Below, in pieces: positions 50,696 through 60,801 of a stretch of 64,000 nt of DNA. Source of the stretch: Kordia algicida (GTDB taxonomy: Bacteria; Bacteroidota; Bacteroidia; Flavobacteriales; Flavobacteriaceae); the NCBI RefSeq assembly GCF_051013375.1, contig NZ_CP142125.1, one strand, 5' to 3'. The position numbers and the translations under genes were made by a program. The number at the start of each line of letters is the position of its first letter. Positions within the stretch are counted from its first letter, which is position 1. Under the pieces are notes generated by a model. The model saw only the letters and a program-made list of their open reading frames with translations. It had not been told where the DNA came from and did no database searches.

Positions 50696-51967
50696 TTACG
50701 ATATGATATCGAAACCTGTGTATTTTTGCAATACTTCAGGAATTTCAATTCCGTTTTCGGTTTGATAGTTTTCTAAAATTCCAGCTAAGACTCTTGGTAA
50801 AGCCAACGCACTTCCGTTTAACGTATGTGCCAATTGTTTTTTGCCATCTTTGTCTTTGATTCTGAGTTTTAAACGATTCGCTTGAAATGTTTCAAAGTTA
50901 GAAACCGAACTGATTTCTAACCAGCGATCTTGCGCAGTAGAAAATACTTCAAAGTCATAGGTTAATGCCGCCGTAAATCCTAAATCGCCACCGCACAAAC
51001 GTAAAATTCGGTAAGGAAGCTTTAATTCTTCCAAAATTTCTTTGACGTGATTTACCATTCCATCCAATGCTTTATACGAATCTTCTGGACGTTCAATACG
51101 AACAATTTCTACTTTATCAAATTGGTGCAAACGATTCAATCCGCGAACATGCGCACCATAACTTCCTGCTTCACGACGAAAACATGGTGTGTAACCTGTA
51201 CAGCAAATCGGTAAATCGTCAGCTTTTAGCAAATCGCCACGAAACATATTTGTCACAGGAACTTCCGCTGTAGGAATTAAATACAAATCATCTGCCGTTA
51301 CATGATACATTTGTCCTTCCTTATCTGGCAACTGTCCTGTTCCATAACCAGAAGCTTCATTGACCAAATGTGGCACTTGATATTCTGTGTATCCTGCATC
51401 TGTGTTTTTATCTAAGAAATACTGAATCAATGCACGTTGCAAACGCGCACCTTTTCCTTTATATACAGGAAATCCTGCACCTGTGATTTTATTTCCTAGT
51501 TCAAAATCGATGATATCGTACTTTTTTGCCAATTCCCAGTGTGGTTGTGCGTTTTCATGCAATGTAGGAATGTCACCTTTGCGAAAAACTTCTTCGTTAT
51601 CGTCTTCACTATTTCCCGCAGGAACCAATTCGTTTGGTACATTTGGAATGGTGTATAAAAGTTCAGCAACCGAAGTTTCTTTCTCTTTTAAGTCTGCTTT
51701 TAAACTTTCTGCTTGCGATTTTAACTGCGTACTTTTTTCGCGTAAAATTTCTGCTTTTTGACGTTCTCCACTTTTAAACAACTGTCCAATTTCTTTGGAT
51801 AATTTATTAGAGGAAGCTAATGTGTTGTCTAACTCAACTTGCAAACTTCTACGCGCTTCGTCAAGCGAAACTACTTCGTTTACAACTTCAGTGGCATCAA
51901 AATTTCGTTTCTTCAAAGCCTCAATAATTTCAGCTTTATTCTCTCTAATAAATTGTAATTGTAACAT
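50696..51967 (-). CDS. serS: serine-tRNA ligase
   Basis: SerS charges tRNA-Ser. The N-terminal long coiled-coil arm (about 28-105), which binds the tRNA, is followed by the class II catalytic core with motif 2 CFRREAGSYGAHVRGLNRLH and motif 3 in LNGSALALPRVLAGILE. At 423 residues it is complete and cytoplasmic. The upstream gap holds only a REP-like remnant. Confidence 0.96.
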   Translation of the reverse strand: MLQLQFIRENKAEIIEALKKRNFDATEVVNEVVSLDEARRSLQVELDNTLASSNKLSKEIGQLFKSGERQKAEILREKSTQLKSQAESLKADLKEKETSVAELLYTIPNVPNELVPAGNSEDDNEEVFRKGDIPTLHENAQPHWELAKKYDIIDFELGNKITGAGFPVYKGKGARLQRALIQYFLDKNTDAGYTEYQVPHLVNEASGYGTGQLPDKEGQMYHVTADDLYLIPTAEVPVTNMFRGDLLKADDLPICCTGYTPCFRREAGSYGAHVRGLNRLHQFDKVEIVRIERPEDSYKALDGMVNHVKEILEELKLPYRILRLCGGDLGFTAALTYDFEVFSTAQDRWLEISSVSNFETFQANRLKLRIKDKDGKKQLAHTLNGSALALPRVLAGILENYQTENGIEIPEVLQKYTGFDIIS

Positions 51968-51999
51968 TTTGTTATGTTTATGGCGTTTCCTTCGTACAC

Positions 52000-52080
52000 T
52001 TTCGCATTTCGACTGCGCTCAATGTGACAGTGTACTTCGGTCAGGCTTTCGGCAGTCGCTCTCTACGAGGAGCTTCAACA
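52000..52080. repeat. REP-like fragment upstream of serS
   Basis: CATTTCGACTGCGCTCAATG followed by GACAGTGTACTTCGGTCAGG and a GGCAGTCGCTCTCTACGAGG word is of the same style as the elements at 24471 and 39225. Confidence 0.45.
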
Positions 52081-52183
52081 AATGCCTTAATCCTTAACGC
52101 ATTAATTAATTGAAGGCACAAAAATAATCAAATTAACAGAATTGACGTACTTTTTTTAGCTTGCTTGAAAAGGAATTTGAAAA

Positions 52184-53530
52184 TCAATTCTTTTTGGTAG
52201 TATCGTTGGTGTCATATTTACTTTTAAAAGGCAATAACCAATGATGATGTGAGAAATGTGACCATTCTTCATCAGCCAAATTCACCGTAGGATCAAAGAG
52301 TTTTTGGTACGGATGATTGTTGACACGTACACGACCTTCAGCGTAAATTTCGACATCAGTGCCTTTTTTGGCATAGTCTTTCTTTAAAAACTGTACAAAT
52401 TGCCATAACATGTCTGGTTTTGTAGCAACTCTGCTGGCTTGTTTTGCTGTTACATAATTGGCAGGTTTTACATACGTAATATCGCCTGTTTTTTTATCTA
52501 CAACTTTCAATTGAATGTAACCTGTTTTGGAGCGCAACATCATACGCCAACTTAAGCGATGTCCTTCCTCTGTCCAAAGCACATCATCTTCAAAAGTCCA
52601 ATGACGTAAAGGTAAGAGAATTTGCGAAATGAAATAAATTGTAAATATAGGAATGGCAATTTTTCGAAATGGTGGCAAAATGACTTCGTTTCCTGTATAC
52701 AAAGGTTTGTTTTTTAGAAATAGATTTCGAATGGTTTTTGGTTCGAAAAAGAAAAGACAAAGAGCCAAGGACATATACGGGAAAATTCCGATGTGTAATA
52801 CAAACGAGTTGAACAAGTGAAACACGATAGAACACACAAAGAAAAATACGCGTGTACGTTTCCATAACAATCCAGGAACTACGAGCAAATCAAAACCAAT
52901 TCCGACATAGGTTAACATCGTGTGAATCCATTTTTGTTGTAGAAATTTACCAATGATTGGCAATTCTTTTCGTCCAGCCATTAAATTTGTTGTTACTTCT
53001 CCCGAAAGCCAATCAGGATACATTTTGGCAACCGAAGCATACGTATACACAATGAATAATTGTAAAATAAAAATTACCAAAACCCAATTGGGCATGTGAA
53101 TCTTTTTTAGTTTCGGATTTTGTTTTGCATCTACCGAAAGGTAATGATGTGCAGGAACAATCCACATAAAAATGCACAACAAAACCAATAAATAATAATG
53201 GTTGTTGTATGATGTTTTTTGCATCAAATAGGCACACGTCCAAAGAATGGTAAAAATTCCCATACTCCAGCGATATTTATACCCAATCATGACTAGAAAA
53301 CCACAAATTCCCATCAGCATAAAATAAAAATACATGCCAACTCCTGGAAGTGGTTGCAACCATTCAAAACCTATAAATGTAAATGTAAAATCAGGATCAA
53401 TAAATGTGCGTTTTACCCAACCTGTGAGAATAGCGCCAAATCCTTCCAAACAAATAAGCAAACCAAAAAACACTCGAAAAACCACGAGCGAAGTATTGTC
53501 TACTTGTTTGAAAAGAAGTTTATTCAGCAT
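52184..53530 (-). CDS. HTTM domain-containing membrane protein
   Basis: The 448-residue protein has about eight membrane helices in residues 15-300 with the HTTM pattern: LVVFRVFFGLLICLEG, YKYRWSMGIFTILWTCAYLM, SYNNHYYLLVLLCIFM and FIVYTYASVAKMYPDWLSGE. A soluble C-terminal region follows. HTTM proteins resemble the membrane part of vitamin K-dependent gamma-carboxylase, but bacterial forms have no settled role. The start overlaps the end of ribF by 11 bases, so the pair is translationally coupled. Confidence 0.9.
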   Translation of the reverse strand: MLNKLLFKQVDNTSLVVFRVFFGLLICLEGFGAILTGWVKRTFIDPDFTFTFIGFEWLQPLPGVGMYFYFMLMGICGFLVMIGYKYRWSMGIFTILWTCAYLMQKTSYNNHYYLLVLLCIFMWIVPAHHYLSVDAKQNPKLKKIHMPNWVLVIFILQLFIVYTYASVAKMYPDWLSGEVTTNLMAGRKELPIIGKFLQQKWIHTMLTYVGIGFDLLVVPGLLWKRTRVFFFVCSIVFHLFNSFVLHIGIFPYMSLALCLFFFEPKTIRNLFLKNKPLYTGNEVILPPFRKIAIPIFTIYFISQILLPLRHWTFEDDVLWTEEGHRLSWRMMLRSKTGYIQLKVVDKKTGDITYVKPANYVTAKQASRVATKPDMLWQFVQFLKKDYAKKGTDVEIYAEGRVRVNNHPYQKLFDPTVNLADEEWSHFSHHHWLLPFKSKYDTNDTTKKN

Positions 53531-54452
53531 GATAGTTCTGTATTAGTTGTAAAGAGGTTTGTTTGTCTTTCTGCAATTGAGCTTGCAGTTGCGTTACAGA
53601 ATCAAATTTTTGCTCATCGCGCAAACGTTCAATGAGTCGCACTTGAATCTTTTCATTATAAATATCACGATCAAAATCAAAAAAATGAACTTCAATTGTC
53701 TGTTTTTTTCCTGCTACGGTAGGGTTTGTGCCAATATTCATCATTCCAAAAACAGTTTTTTCATCTATCATACTTTTAACAAAATACACACCTTGTTTTG
53801 GAATCAGTTTGTAATCTTCTTTGATATGAATGTTTGCCGTTGGAAAATTGATCGTATTTCCCAAGCCTTTTCCAGAAATTACAGTTCCTGTCAGCATAAA
53901 TTCATAACCAAGATACGCGTTTGCTGTTGCAATATCTCCTTCGTTTAATGCTTTTCTGATTTTGGTTGAACTGATCGTAACGTCATCAATTTCTTTGGCT
54001 TGAATTTCTTCTACTTTAAAGTCAAAAGCTTCTCCAAATTCACGTAAATCGTCAATATTTGCCGTTCTGTTTCTACCAAAACGATGATCGTAACCAATGA
54101 TGATTTTTTTTAAATTTAGATGAGCTATTAAAAAATCGCGCACAAAATCGCTTGCTTTTAAGCGTGAAAACTTTCTGTTAAATGGGTAAATAATGAGCGT
54201 ATTGAGTCCGGTAGCTTCTAGTAGTTGAATACGTTCATCAATTGTGTTAATCAATTTTATATTGGCATCTTGTTGCAAGACCATTCGCGGATGCGGGAAA
54301 AAAGTAAGTAACATAGTGTCTAGACCTTCTGATTTTGCAATGAGATTTTCTATAATTTTTTTATGTCCCACATGAACACCATCAAAAGTACCAATGGTTA
54401 TTGCAGATGGATTTTTTGCTTTGTATGCTTCAAAAAAATCTATGGTATTCAC
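53520..54452 (-). CDS. ribF: bifunctional riboflavin kinase / FAD synthetase
   Basis: RibF converts riboflavin to FMN and FAD. The FAD synthetase domain opens with ITIGTFDGVHVGHKKII (nucleotidyltransferase HxGH-like loop, about 18-34) and includes IIGYDHRFGRNRTANIDDL. The flavokinase domain shows GTVISGKGLGNTINFPTANI with the PTAN motif. At 310 residues it is standard. It is followed by the overlapping HTTM gene. Confidence 0.95.
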   Translation of the reverse strand: MNTIDFFEAYKAKNPSAITIGTFDGVHVGHKKIIENLIAKSEGLDTMLLTFFPHPRMVLQQDANIKLINTIDERIQLLEATGLNTLIIYPFNRKFSRLKASDFVRDFLIAHLNLKKIIIGYDHRFGRNRTANIDDLREFGEAFDFKVEEIQAKEIDDVTISSTKIRKALNEGDIATANAYLGYEFMLTGTVISGKGLGNTINFPTANIHIKEDYKLIPKQGVYFVKSMIDEKTVFGMMNIGTNPTVAGKKQTIEVHFFDFDRDIYNEKIQVRLIERLRDEQKFDSVTQLQAQLQKDKQTSLQLIQNYHAE

Positions 54453-54668
54453 TATGCGTCTTTTTTACAAAACTATTTAATTCTTTTACAAAAAGTAAAT
54501 AATCTGATTTTAATCTTTGTTTTTTTAAAAAAGATACTCACGGAAGAAAATAAATGCTTCGTCGCTCGATTTGCTTTATTAATCGAAAAAACAGTCGAAA
54601 TTTATGTAAATATGTAAAATGCGCTAATTTTGGAAATCAAAAAAGAAACCCCTAAATCTTAAAAACCT

Positions 54669-57600
54669 ATGAAGCATATTACTCGCTTCGGTTTACTTGT
54701 GTGTATACTTTTACTCTCAAACTTCGCATTTTCGCAAAGCAACGACTGGAAGAAGCAAGAAACCGCTACAAGTGCTGAAACTGTATCAAAGTTTAACCTT
54801 TCTGCACAAAAAGTTCATTTTTTTGAACTCAATTTCGAAAATTTTAAACAACAACTTGTCAATGTTCCTTTAAGAGGAATAGGAATGAATTCTAGTACAA
54901 TTGTAAAAGTACCTGGAATTAATGGAACTATAGAATCTTTTAGATTGTATGAAGCGTCAGTTTTTGCGCCAGAACTTGCGGCCAATTTTCCAAATATCAA
55001 ATCATACGTTGGTTATAGTCAAGATAACTACGGAGCGCAATTGCGTATGAGTGTTTCTCATAAAGGTGTGCAAACTATGATTTCTTATGCAAATCAACCT
55101 ACCGTCTTTATGCATCCTTCTAGTAGTAATGCAGAAAATTATGTGCTCTATACTAGAGATGCAAGAACAAGTTCTGTGAATAATTTTAAATGTTCAACGA
55201 TTGATGAAGTTCAAGATAGATTTACAAACATAGATTTTTCACCAGAAGATGCAGACGATCAAAGATTACGAAGATTTCGTATCGCAATTTCTGTTACGGG
55301 TGAGTATACTCAGTATCATGGAGGAACTGTTGCAGATGCCATGGCAGCGATCAACGCAACAATGCTTCGTGTAAATGCAATTTTTGAAGTAGATATGGCA
55401 GTTACCTTTGAAGTGATTGCAAATAATGATGATCTTATTTACACCAATGCAAACACAGATCCGTATTCTGATGCAAATGTAGGAACTGCTTCGTCAAATA
55501 GTAACAATACCAATGGTTGGGGAGTTCAAGTACAGAATGTTTTGACAAATACTGCTACTGTTGGAAATGCAGCTTATGACATTGGACACTTATTCGGAGC
55601 TACTGGCGGCGGTGGAAATGCAGGTTGTATTGGTTGTGTTTGTAGAGACGATACCGCAAATAATACAGATAAAAATAAAGGAAGCGCATATACTTCTCCA
55701 GCAGATGGAATTCCAGAAGGAGACACGTTTGATGTAGATTATGTAGCACACGAAATTGGTCACCAAATGGGCGCTAACCATACTTGGGCTTTTAGTACTG
55801 AAGGAACAGGTGTAAATGCAGAGCCAGGAAGTGGATCTACAGTAATGGGTTATGCAGGAATTACAGGTGCAAATAACGTACAGCAAAACAGTGATCCATA
55901 TTTTCACTATCACAGTATCAAACAAGTATTGGATAACTTAGAAGTGCGTACGTGTTGGAATGCGAATAACTCACCAGTGTTGGCAAATAATCCACCAAAC
56001 ACAAATGCGGGAAGCGATTTTACCATTCCACAAGGAACGGCATATGTGCTAAGAGGAAGCGCTACAGATGCTGATGGCGGAGACGCATTGACCTATTGCT
56101 GGGAACAAACAGATAGCGGACAGGTAACAAATACGTCATTTGGACCAACAGTAACAAATGGTTCTATGAACAGATCGTTGCCACCAACAAATTCACCAAA
56201 TAGATATATTCCTAAGTTGAGTAGAGTAGCTTCTGGGAATTTAACACAAACAAATCCAACAATAAATTCTGCTTGGGAAACTGTTGCCACAGTAAACAGA
56301 ACCATGAATTGGGCATTAACGGTGCGTGATAGAGAGCCAACTGCGACTGGACTTGGAGGACAATCTAGCTTTGATTTAACTTCTATCCAAGTAACTACTG
56401 CCGCAGGACCTTTTACGGTAAGTTCACAAACTTCTAACGTAAGTTGGGAAATGGGAACAAGTCAAACAATTACGTGGAATGTTGCAAATACTGATGTTGC
56501 GCCAGTAAATTCGTCAAACGTCAATATTTTATTATCTACAGATGGCGGACAAACATTTCCAACAACATTAGCTTCAAATGTAGCAAATGATGGTTCGCAT
56601 ACGATTACTGTTCCTGTAACAACGCCAACTTCACAAGCGAGAATTATTGTAGAAGGAGCTGGACACATTTTTTATGCGATGAACTCTAGCAATTTCACTT
56701 TAGTAGAACCAGATTTTGCATTGGTTTTTACCGATAATGACGAAACAGCATGTCAGCCAGCAGATGCAGTGTATACTTTTGAGTACAATACTTTTAACGG
56801 ATTTAGTGGTACAACAACATTTTCAACAGTAAACCTTCCAGCAGGAGCTAATGCTACATTCAACCCTACAAGCGCTTCCGCAGATGGAACTATGGTAACA
56901 TTGACAATTTCTAATACGGCAGGTACTACAGCAGGAAATTACACGTTTTCGGCACGAGGAACATCTGGAGCCACTTCAAGATCGGCAGATGTATTATTGA
57001 GCGTTTTGCCAGGAAGTTTATCGCCTGTAACGTTAGTTTCTCCAAGTGATGCGGCAACCAATGTGCCAACCAATACAAGTTTAACTTGGTCGGAAGAAAC
57101 ATTGGCAGATAATTATCAGGTACAAATTGCAACCGATGCAGGATTCTCTAATATTGTAGAATCGGCAACAGTGACTACAGAAAGTTATATGCCTTCGTCA
57201 TTGAGCCAATCAACAACCTATTACTGGAGAGTCGGTATTGCGAATGATTGTGTATCTACTGTATATTCTAGTGTATATTCTTTTACGACACAAAGTTGTA
57301 GTGTATGTGCTTCGGTAGCCAATACGCAATTTGAAACAAGTACGACATTGGTAATGTTTGAAAGTATTAATAGAACTTCAGGAAAACCTTCAGGTTACAG
57401 TGATTATACAGCGACAGATATTGCAAATGTTACTAAAGAAGCTTCGTATCCAATTACCGTAAATGCGAATACGGATGGAAATTATAGAACACAGACGAAA
57501 GTTTGGATTGATTGGAATCAGAACTGTAGTTTTGACGATCCTGGAGAAGAATATGACTTAGGAGAAGCGGATAATGTAGCCAATGGAGCTACAGCAAATT

Positions 57601-58031
57601 CAGGAATGATGATTGTGGTGCCAAGTACAGCATTGACAGGAAGTACAACAATGCGAGTTTCAACAAAATATACCTCAAGAAATACAATTGTATTCCCAAC
57701 TTCTTGTGAGAATGGTGCGGATGCGGAAGTGGAAGATTATCGAGTGAATGTTCAGAATACACTATCAACTGTAGAAGATGAACTGGAAAACTTCGCCATT
57801 TGGCCAAATCCAACAAGAGGGAAATTTACAGTAAACTTTACATCAACTTCTTCTGAAGATATAACGATTGATATTTTTGATGTTCGTGGACGTGCAATTT
57901 TTTCAAAGAAATACAATAATTCATCCAATTTTAGACAAGAGTTGAATATAACTTCTGCACAAGCAGGATTGTATATGGTACGTGTAAATGATGGAGAAAA
58001 AGTGAGTATTAAAAAACTAATTGTACAATAG
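54669..58031 (+). CDS. secreted zinc metalloprotease with T9SS type A sorting domain
   Basis: A signal peptide (1-22, AFSQ) and a propeptide-like region (about 25-200) precede a reprolysin-like metzincin domain (about 203-435) with zinc site HEIGHQMGANHTW (His361, Glu362, His365, His371) and Met-turn region in STVMGYAG. Beta-sandwich and fibronectin-like modules follow (about 440-900), then a GEVED-type domain (WIDWNQNCSFDDPGEEYDLG, ADAEVEDYRV, about 960-1035). The end (NFAIWPNPTRGKFTVNF ... GLYMVRVNDGEKVS) is a T9SS sorting domain. It is likely secreted for protein degradation or surface use. It is monocistronic, with a terminator after it. Confidence 0.9.
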   Translation: MKHITRFGLLVCILLLSNFAFSQSNDWKKQETATSAETVSKFNLSAQKVHFFELNFENFKQQLVNVPLRGIGMNSSTIVKVPGINGTIESFRLYEASVFAPELAANFPNIKSYVGYSQDNYGAQLRMSVSHKGVQTMISYANQPTVFMHPSSSNAENYVLYTRDARTSSVNNFKCSTIDEVQDRFTNIDFSPEDADDQRLRRFRIAISVTGEYTQYHGGTVADAMAAINATMLRVNAIFEVDMAVTFEVIANNDDLIYTNANTDPYSDANVGTASSNSNNTNGWGVQVQNVLTNTATVGNAAYDIGHLFGATGGGGNAGCIGCVCRDDTANNTDKNKGSAYTSPADGIPEGDTFDVDYVAHEIGHQMGANHTWAFSTEGTGVNAEPGSGSTVMGYAGITGANNVQQNSDPYFHYHSIKQVLDNLEVRTCWNANNSPVLANNPPNTNAGSDFTIPQGTAYVLRGSATDADGGDALTYCWEQTDSGQVTNTSFGPTVTNGSMNRSLPPTNSPNRYIPKLSRVASGNLTQTNPTINSAWETVATVNRTMNWALTVRDREPTATGLGGQSSFDLTSIQVTTAAGPFTVSSQTSNVSWEMGTSQTITWNVANTDVAPVNSSNVNILLSTDGGQTFPTTLASNVANDGSHTITVPVTTPTSQARIIVEGAGHIFYAMNSSNFTLVEPDFALVFTDNDETACQPADAVYTFEYNTFNGFSGTTTFSTVNLPAGANATFNPTSASADGTMVTLTISNTAGTTAGNYTFSARGTSGATSRSADVLLSVLPGSLSPVTLVSPSDAATNVPTNTSLTWSEETLADNYQVQIATDAGFSNIVESATVTTESYMPSSLSQSTTYYWRVGIANDCVSTVYSSVYSFTTQSCSVCASVANTQFETSTTLVMFESINRTSGKPSGYSDYTATDIANVTKEASYPITVNANTDGNYRTQTKVWIDWNQNCSFDDPGEEYDLGEADNVANGATANSGMMIVVPSTALTGSTTMRVSTKYTSRNTIVFPTSCENGADAEVEDYRVNVQNTLSTVEDELENFAIWPNPTRGKFTVNFTSTSSEDITIDIFDVRGRAIFSKKYNNSSNFRQELNITSAQAGLYMVRVNDGEKVSIKKLIVQ

Positions 58032-58069
58032 TAGATTTGGTATAATACCTAACTAAACTAAATACTATA

Positions 58070-58099
58070 AAAAGAGTGGCAAACGTGCCACTCTTTTTT
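58070..58099. terminator. bidirectional terminator between protease gene and pth
   Basis: AAAAGAGTGGCA and TGCCACTCTTTT form a perfect 12-bp stem with a 4-base loop, with A and T runs on either side. It serves the converging metalloprotease and pth genes. Confidence 0.9.
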
Positions 58100-58739
58100 A
58101 TTTTCCATTAAAATTATTCATTGTGTTTGAAACGCCAGCCGTTCCAAAGGATTTGATGAGTTCTACGCTTTTTTCGAGTCGCTCAGGTAGTTTTGCTTCT
58201 TCTTCTGCATTCCATTCTCCTAATACATAATTGACTTGTCTTCCTTTGCCAAAATCGGCACTGATTCCAAAACGAAATCGTGGATATTTTGTCGTGTTTA
58301 ATAATGCTTGAATACTTTTTAATCCGTTGTGTCCGCCGTCGCTTCCTTTGGTTTTTACACGAATTGTTCCGAATTCAAGATTTAAATCGTCTGTAATAAT
58401 TAGGATATTTTCAACAGGAATTTTCTCTTTCGTCATCCAATAACGCACAGCTTTTCCGCTGAGGTTCATATATGTGCTAGGTTTCAAGAAGATAAATGTT
58501 CTTCCTTTGAATTTGTACGTACAAAGATCGCCTAGCTTATCTGTTTTAAACGTAAGTTCTTCTTTCTTGGCAAAAAAGTCTACTATTTTAAACCCGATAT
58601 TGTGTCGCGTATTTTCGTATTCACTTCCAATATTTCCTAAACCTACAATGAGAAATTTTTTCATAGGATCTGTTTCTTCTATTTTTTGTGATGATTCTAG
58701 TTGAGTTGGACTAAATATTTTTTTTAAAAACTGAAACAT
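58098..58739 (-). CDS. pth: peptidyl-tRNA hydrolase
   Basis: Pth recycles peptidyl-tRNA. Motifs are FLIVGLGNIGSEYENTRHNI with the catalytic His, KPSTYMNLSGKAVRYW, and DDLNLEFGTIRVKTKGSDGG then HNGLKSI. The 213 residues include a 25-residue N-terminal extension (MFQFLKKIFSPTQLESSQKI) before the normal start. An ATG at 58664 (MKKFLIVGLG) would give the usual length; the long form is kept as it is open and its opening is plausible, but the short start may be the real one. Confidence 0.93.
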   Translation of the reverse strand: MFQFLKKIFSPTQLESSQKIEETDPMKKFLIVGLGNIGSEYENTRHNIGFKIVDFFAKKEELTFKTDKLGDLCTYKFKGRTFIFLKPSTYMNLSGKAVRYWMTKEKIPVENILIITDDLNLEFGTIRVKTKGSDGGHNGLKSIQALLNTTKYPRFRFGISADFGKGRQVNYVLGEWNAEEEAKLPERLEKSVELIKSFGTAGVSNTMNNFNGK

Positions 58740-58867
58740 GTTTTTATAAATTTATGTAAAAGTAAAGTGTATTATCACTTATGACAAACTTAAACTATCA
58801 AAATTAGTTCAACATACAGCTTTCAATACATCCTACGGATTTTTGAAAGTTGAGTTTCACTAAAATA

Positions 58868-58896
58868 AAAAAGCATTCCATATCGGAATGCTTTTT
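58868..58896 (-). terminator. intrinsic terminator after rplY/ctc
   Basis: AAAAAGCATTCC and GGAATGCTTTTT form a perfect 12-bp stem with a 5-base loop just past the stop at 58920. Confidence 0.9.
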
Positions 58897-58919
58897 ATAG
58901 ATTGTAAGATCAACTATTT

Positions 58920-59519
58920 TTAAGCTTCTCCTTCTTTTTCTGCTTTGGCAGCATCTTGAGCAGCTTTCATTGCAGCACGTGAAATTCTTACTTGACATAC
59001 TACAGTGTTATCAGCATGTAACAATTTGTAGTTTTCATTTTGTAAAGCTGTCACATATAATTTATTTCCAATTTTTAATTCAGAAATATCAGCTTCAATA
59101 AAATCAGGTAAGTTAGCTGGAATAGCTTTTACTCTTAATTTACGCTTGTTTAAACGTAAAACACCACCATTCATTACACCTGGAGATTTTCCAACAACTT
59201 TTACAGGAATATCCATAGTTACTTCTTTGTCGTCAAATAAACGGTAGAAGTCTATGTGTAAAATTTTGTCAGTTACAGGGTGAAATTGAATATCCTGTAA
59301 AATCGCATTGTGTGTAGAGCCGTCTTCTAATGCAATCACAACTGTGTGCGCATTTGGAGTATACACTAATTTAGAAAATGATAATTCTTCTGCTGAAAAG
59401 TGTAATGGATTGTCTCCTCCGTATAATACGCAAGGAACCTTTCCAGCATTACGTAAGGCTTTCGTTGCTACTTTACCTACGCTTTCTCTTTGAGATCCGT
59501 TGATTGTAATTGATTTCAT
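58920..59519 (-). CDS. rplY: 50S ribosomal protein L25/general stress protein Ctc
   Basis: The L25 domain (about 1-92: SITINGSQRESVGKVATKAL, GKVPCVLYGGDNPLHFSA) binds 5S rRNA, and a TL5/CTC C-terminal domain (about 95-180) follows. The tail (AAMKAAQDAAKAEKEGEA) is charged and likely disordered. At 199 residues it is the long two-domain form usual in Bacteroidota. It lies 25 bases downstream of prs, so it is co-transcribed. Confidence 0.94.
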   Translation of the reverse strand: MKSITINGSQRESVGKVATKALRNAGKVPCVLYGGDNPLHFSAEELSFSKLVYTPNAHTVVIALEDGSTHNAILQDIQFHPVTDKILHIDFYRLFDDKEVTMDIPVKVVGKSPGVMNGGVLRLNKRKLRVKAIPANLPDFIEADISELKIGNKLYVTALQNENYKLLHADNTVVCQVRISRAAMKAAQDAAKAEKEGEA

Positions 59520-59544
59520 TTTTTGTGTTTATATTAATAATTAA

Positions 59545-60486
59545 TTACATTAAAAACTTTGAGCTTATAGAAGTATTGTTTTGTACTCTTTGCATTACAT
59601 CTGCGAATAAATTGGCACAGCTTACTACTTTTATTTTGCTCGATTCTTTGCGTAATGGAATAGAATCGGTTACGATTAACTCCTCTAATTTTGAGTTTTC
59701 TATTCGTTCATACGCTTGTCCTGATAAAATTGGGTGTGTACAAATTGCTCGTACAGATAATGCACCTTTTTCCATCATTACTTCTGCAGCTTTTGTTAAT
59801 GTTCCGGCAGTGTCTACCATATCATCTACTAATACCACATTTTTTCCAGTTACATCACCAATCAATTCCATATGAGAAATCACATTGGCTTTTTTACGTT
59901 GTTTGTAACAGATAACAACGTCGCTTTCTAAAAATTTAGAATACGCATATGCTCTTTTTGATCCTCCCATATCTGGAGAAGCTACTGTGAGTTTATCTAA
60001 GTTCAGATTTCTTAAGTATGGTAAAAACACGGTAGAAGCAAATAAATGATCTACGGGTTTTTCAAAGAAACCTTGAATTTGGTCTGCATGTAAATCCATA
60101 GTAATGATGCGTGTTGCTCCAGCTACTTCAAGCATTTTTGCTATCAGTTTTGCACCAATTGGAACTCTTGGTTTGTCTTTACGGTCTTGTCTTGCCCAAC
60201 CGAAGTAGGGAAGAACGGCAGTAATATGACGTGCAGAGGCTCTTTTTGCGGCATCAAGCATTAAAAGCATTTGCATTAAATGATCTGAGTTTGGAAACGT
60301 AGATCCTATGATAAATACTCTTGCTCCACGAACTGACTCTTCGAATGAAGGTTGAAATTCGCCATCACTATAGGTTGAGAACGTTACTTTTCCTAATTCT
60401 GCTCCATACTCTTTTGCAATCTTTCTTGCGAGTTCATCACTTTGCGTACACGCAAAAATCTTTGGTACTGGGACAGTGTAGGCCAT
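59545..60486 (-). CDS. prs: ribose-phosphate pyrophosphokinase
   Basis: Prs makes PRPP for nucleotide, His and Trp synthesis. Features are IFACTQSDELARKIAKEYG, the ATP-binding YFGWARQDRKDKPRVP, the metal-binding MDLHADQIQGFF and the PRPP loop VLVDDMVDTAGTL. At 313 residues it is complete. The first gene of a prs-rplY transcript; tRNA-Leu lies upstream in the opposite direction. Confidence 0.96.
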   Translation of the reverse strand: MAYTVPVPKIFACTQSDELARKIAKEYGAELGKVTFSTYSDGEFQPSFEESVRGARVFIIGSTFPNSDHLMQMLLMLDAAKRASARHITAVLPYFGWARQDRKDKPRVPIGAKLIAKMLEVAGATRIITMDLHADQIQGFFEKPVDHLFASTVFLPYLRNLNLDKLTVASPDMGGSKRAYAYSKFLESDVVICYKQRKKANVISHMELIGDVTGKNVVLVDDMVDTAGTLTKAAEVMMEKGALSVRAICTHPILSGQAYERIENSKLEELIVTDSIPLRKESSKIKVVSCANLFADVMQRVQNNTSISSKFLM

Positions 60487-60610
60487 TTTAAAATTCTGTT
60501 TAGTAGTTAGTTAATTGTTGTGTTGTGTCAAATGAGGTGCAAATTTAGAAATTTATTACAACTCTAAAAGCTTTTATTTCTTTTTTTAGGGGAGAATTAA
60601 AAATATTTTC

Positions 60611-60618
60611 TAAATTTG
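60611..60618 (+). promoter_or_regulatory. -7 box candidate for tRNA-Leu
   Basis: TAAATTTG lies 22 bases before the mature tRNA 5' end. No TTG is found at the ideal spacing, as is common for weak matches. Confidence 0.5.
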
Positions 60619-60640
60619 CACTCCTTTTGAAACAAAAGAA

Positions 60641-60722
60641 GCTCGAGTGGCGGAATTGGTAGACGCGCTGGATTCAAAATCCAGTTCTTTCGGGAGTGTG
60701 GGTTCGATTCCCACCTCGAGTA
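60641..60722 (+). tRNA. tRNA-Leu (anticodon CAA)
   Basis: The acceptor stem GCTCGAG pairs with CTCGAGT (one G-U pair) and the discriminator base is A. The D-loop GGCGGAATTGGTAGACGCG, anticodon stem CTGGATTCAAAATCCAG with loop containing CAA, and a long variable arm (TTCTTTCGGGAGT) mark a type II leucine tRNA. The T arm GTGGGTTCGATTCCCAC is canonical. CCA is not encoded. Confidence 0.97.
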
Positions 60723-60801
60723 CTTCAAACAAAAACCTAACAGCAATGTTGGGTTTTTTTATAAAGATGAGCAAAGACACATTAAAGGAAGTGATAGTTT
60801 A

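Noticed and set aside
51968..52183. T-box or riboswitch upstream of serS
   Set aside because: No conserved T-box sequence or aptamer pattern was seen; the gap is explained by a REP-like fragment.
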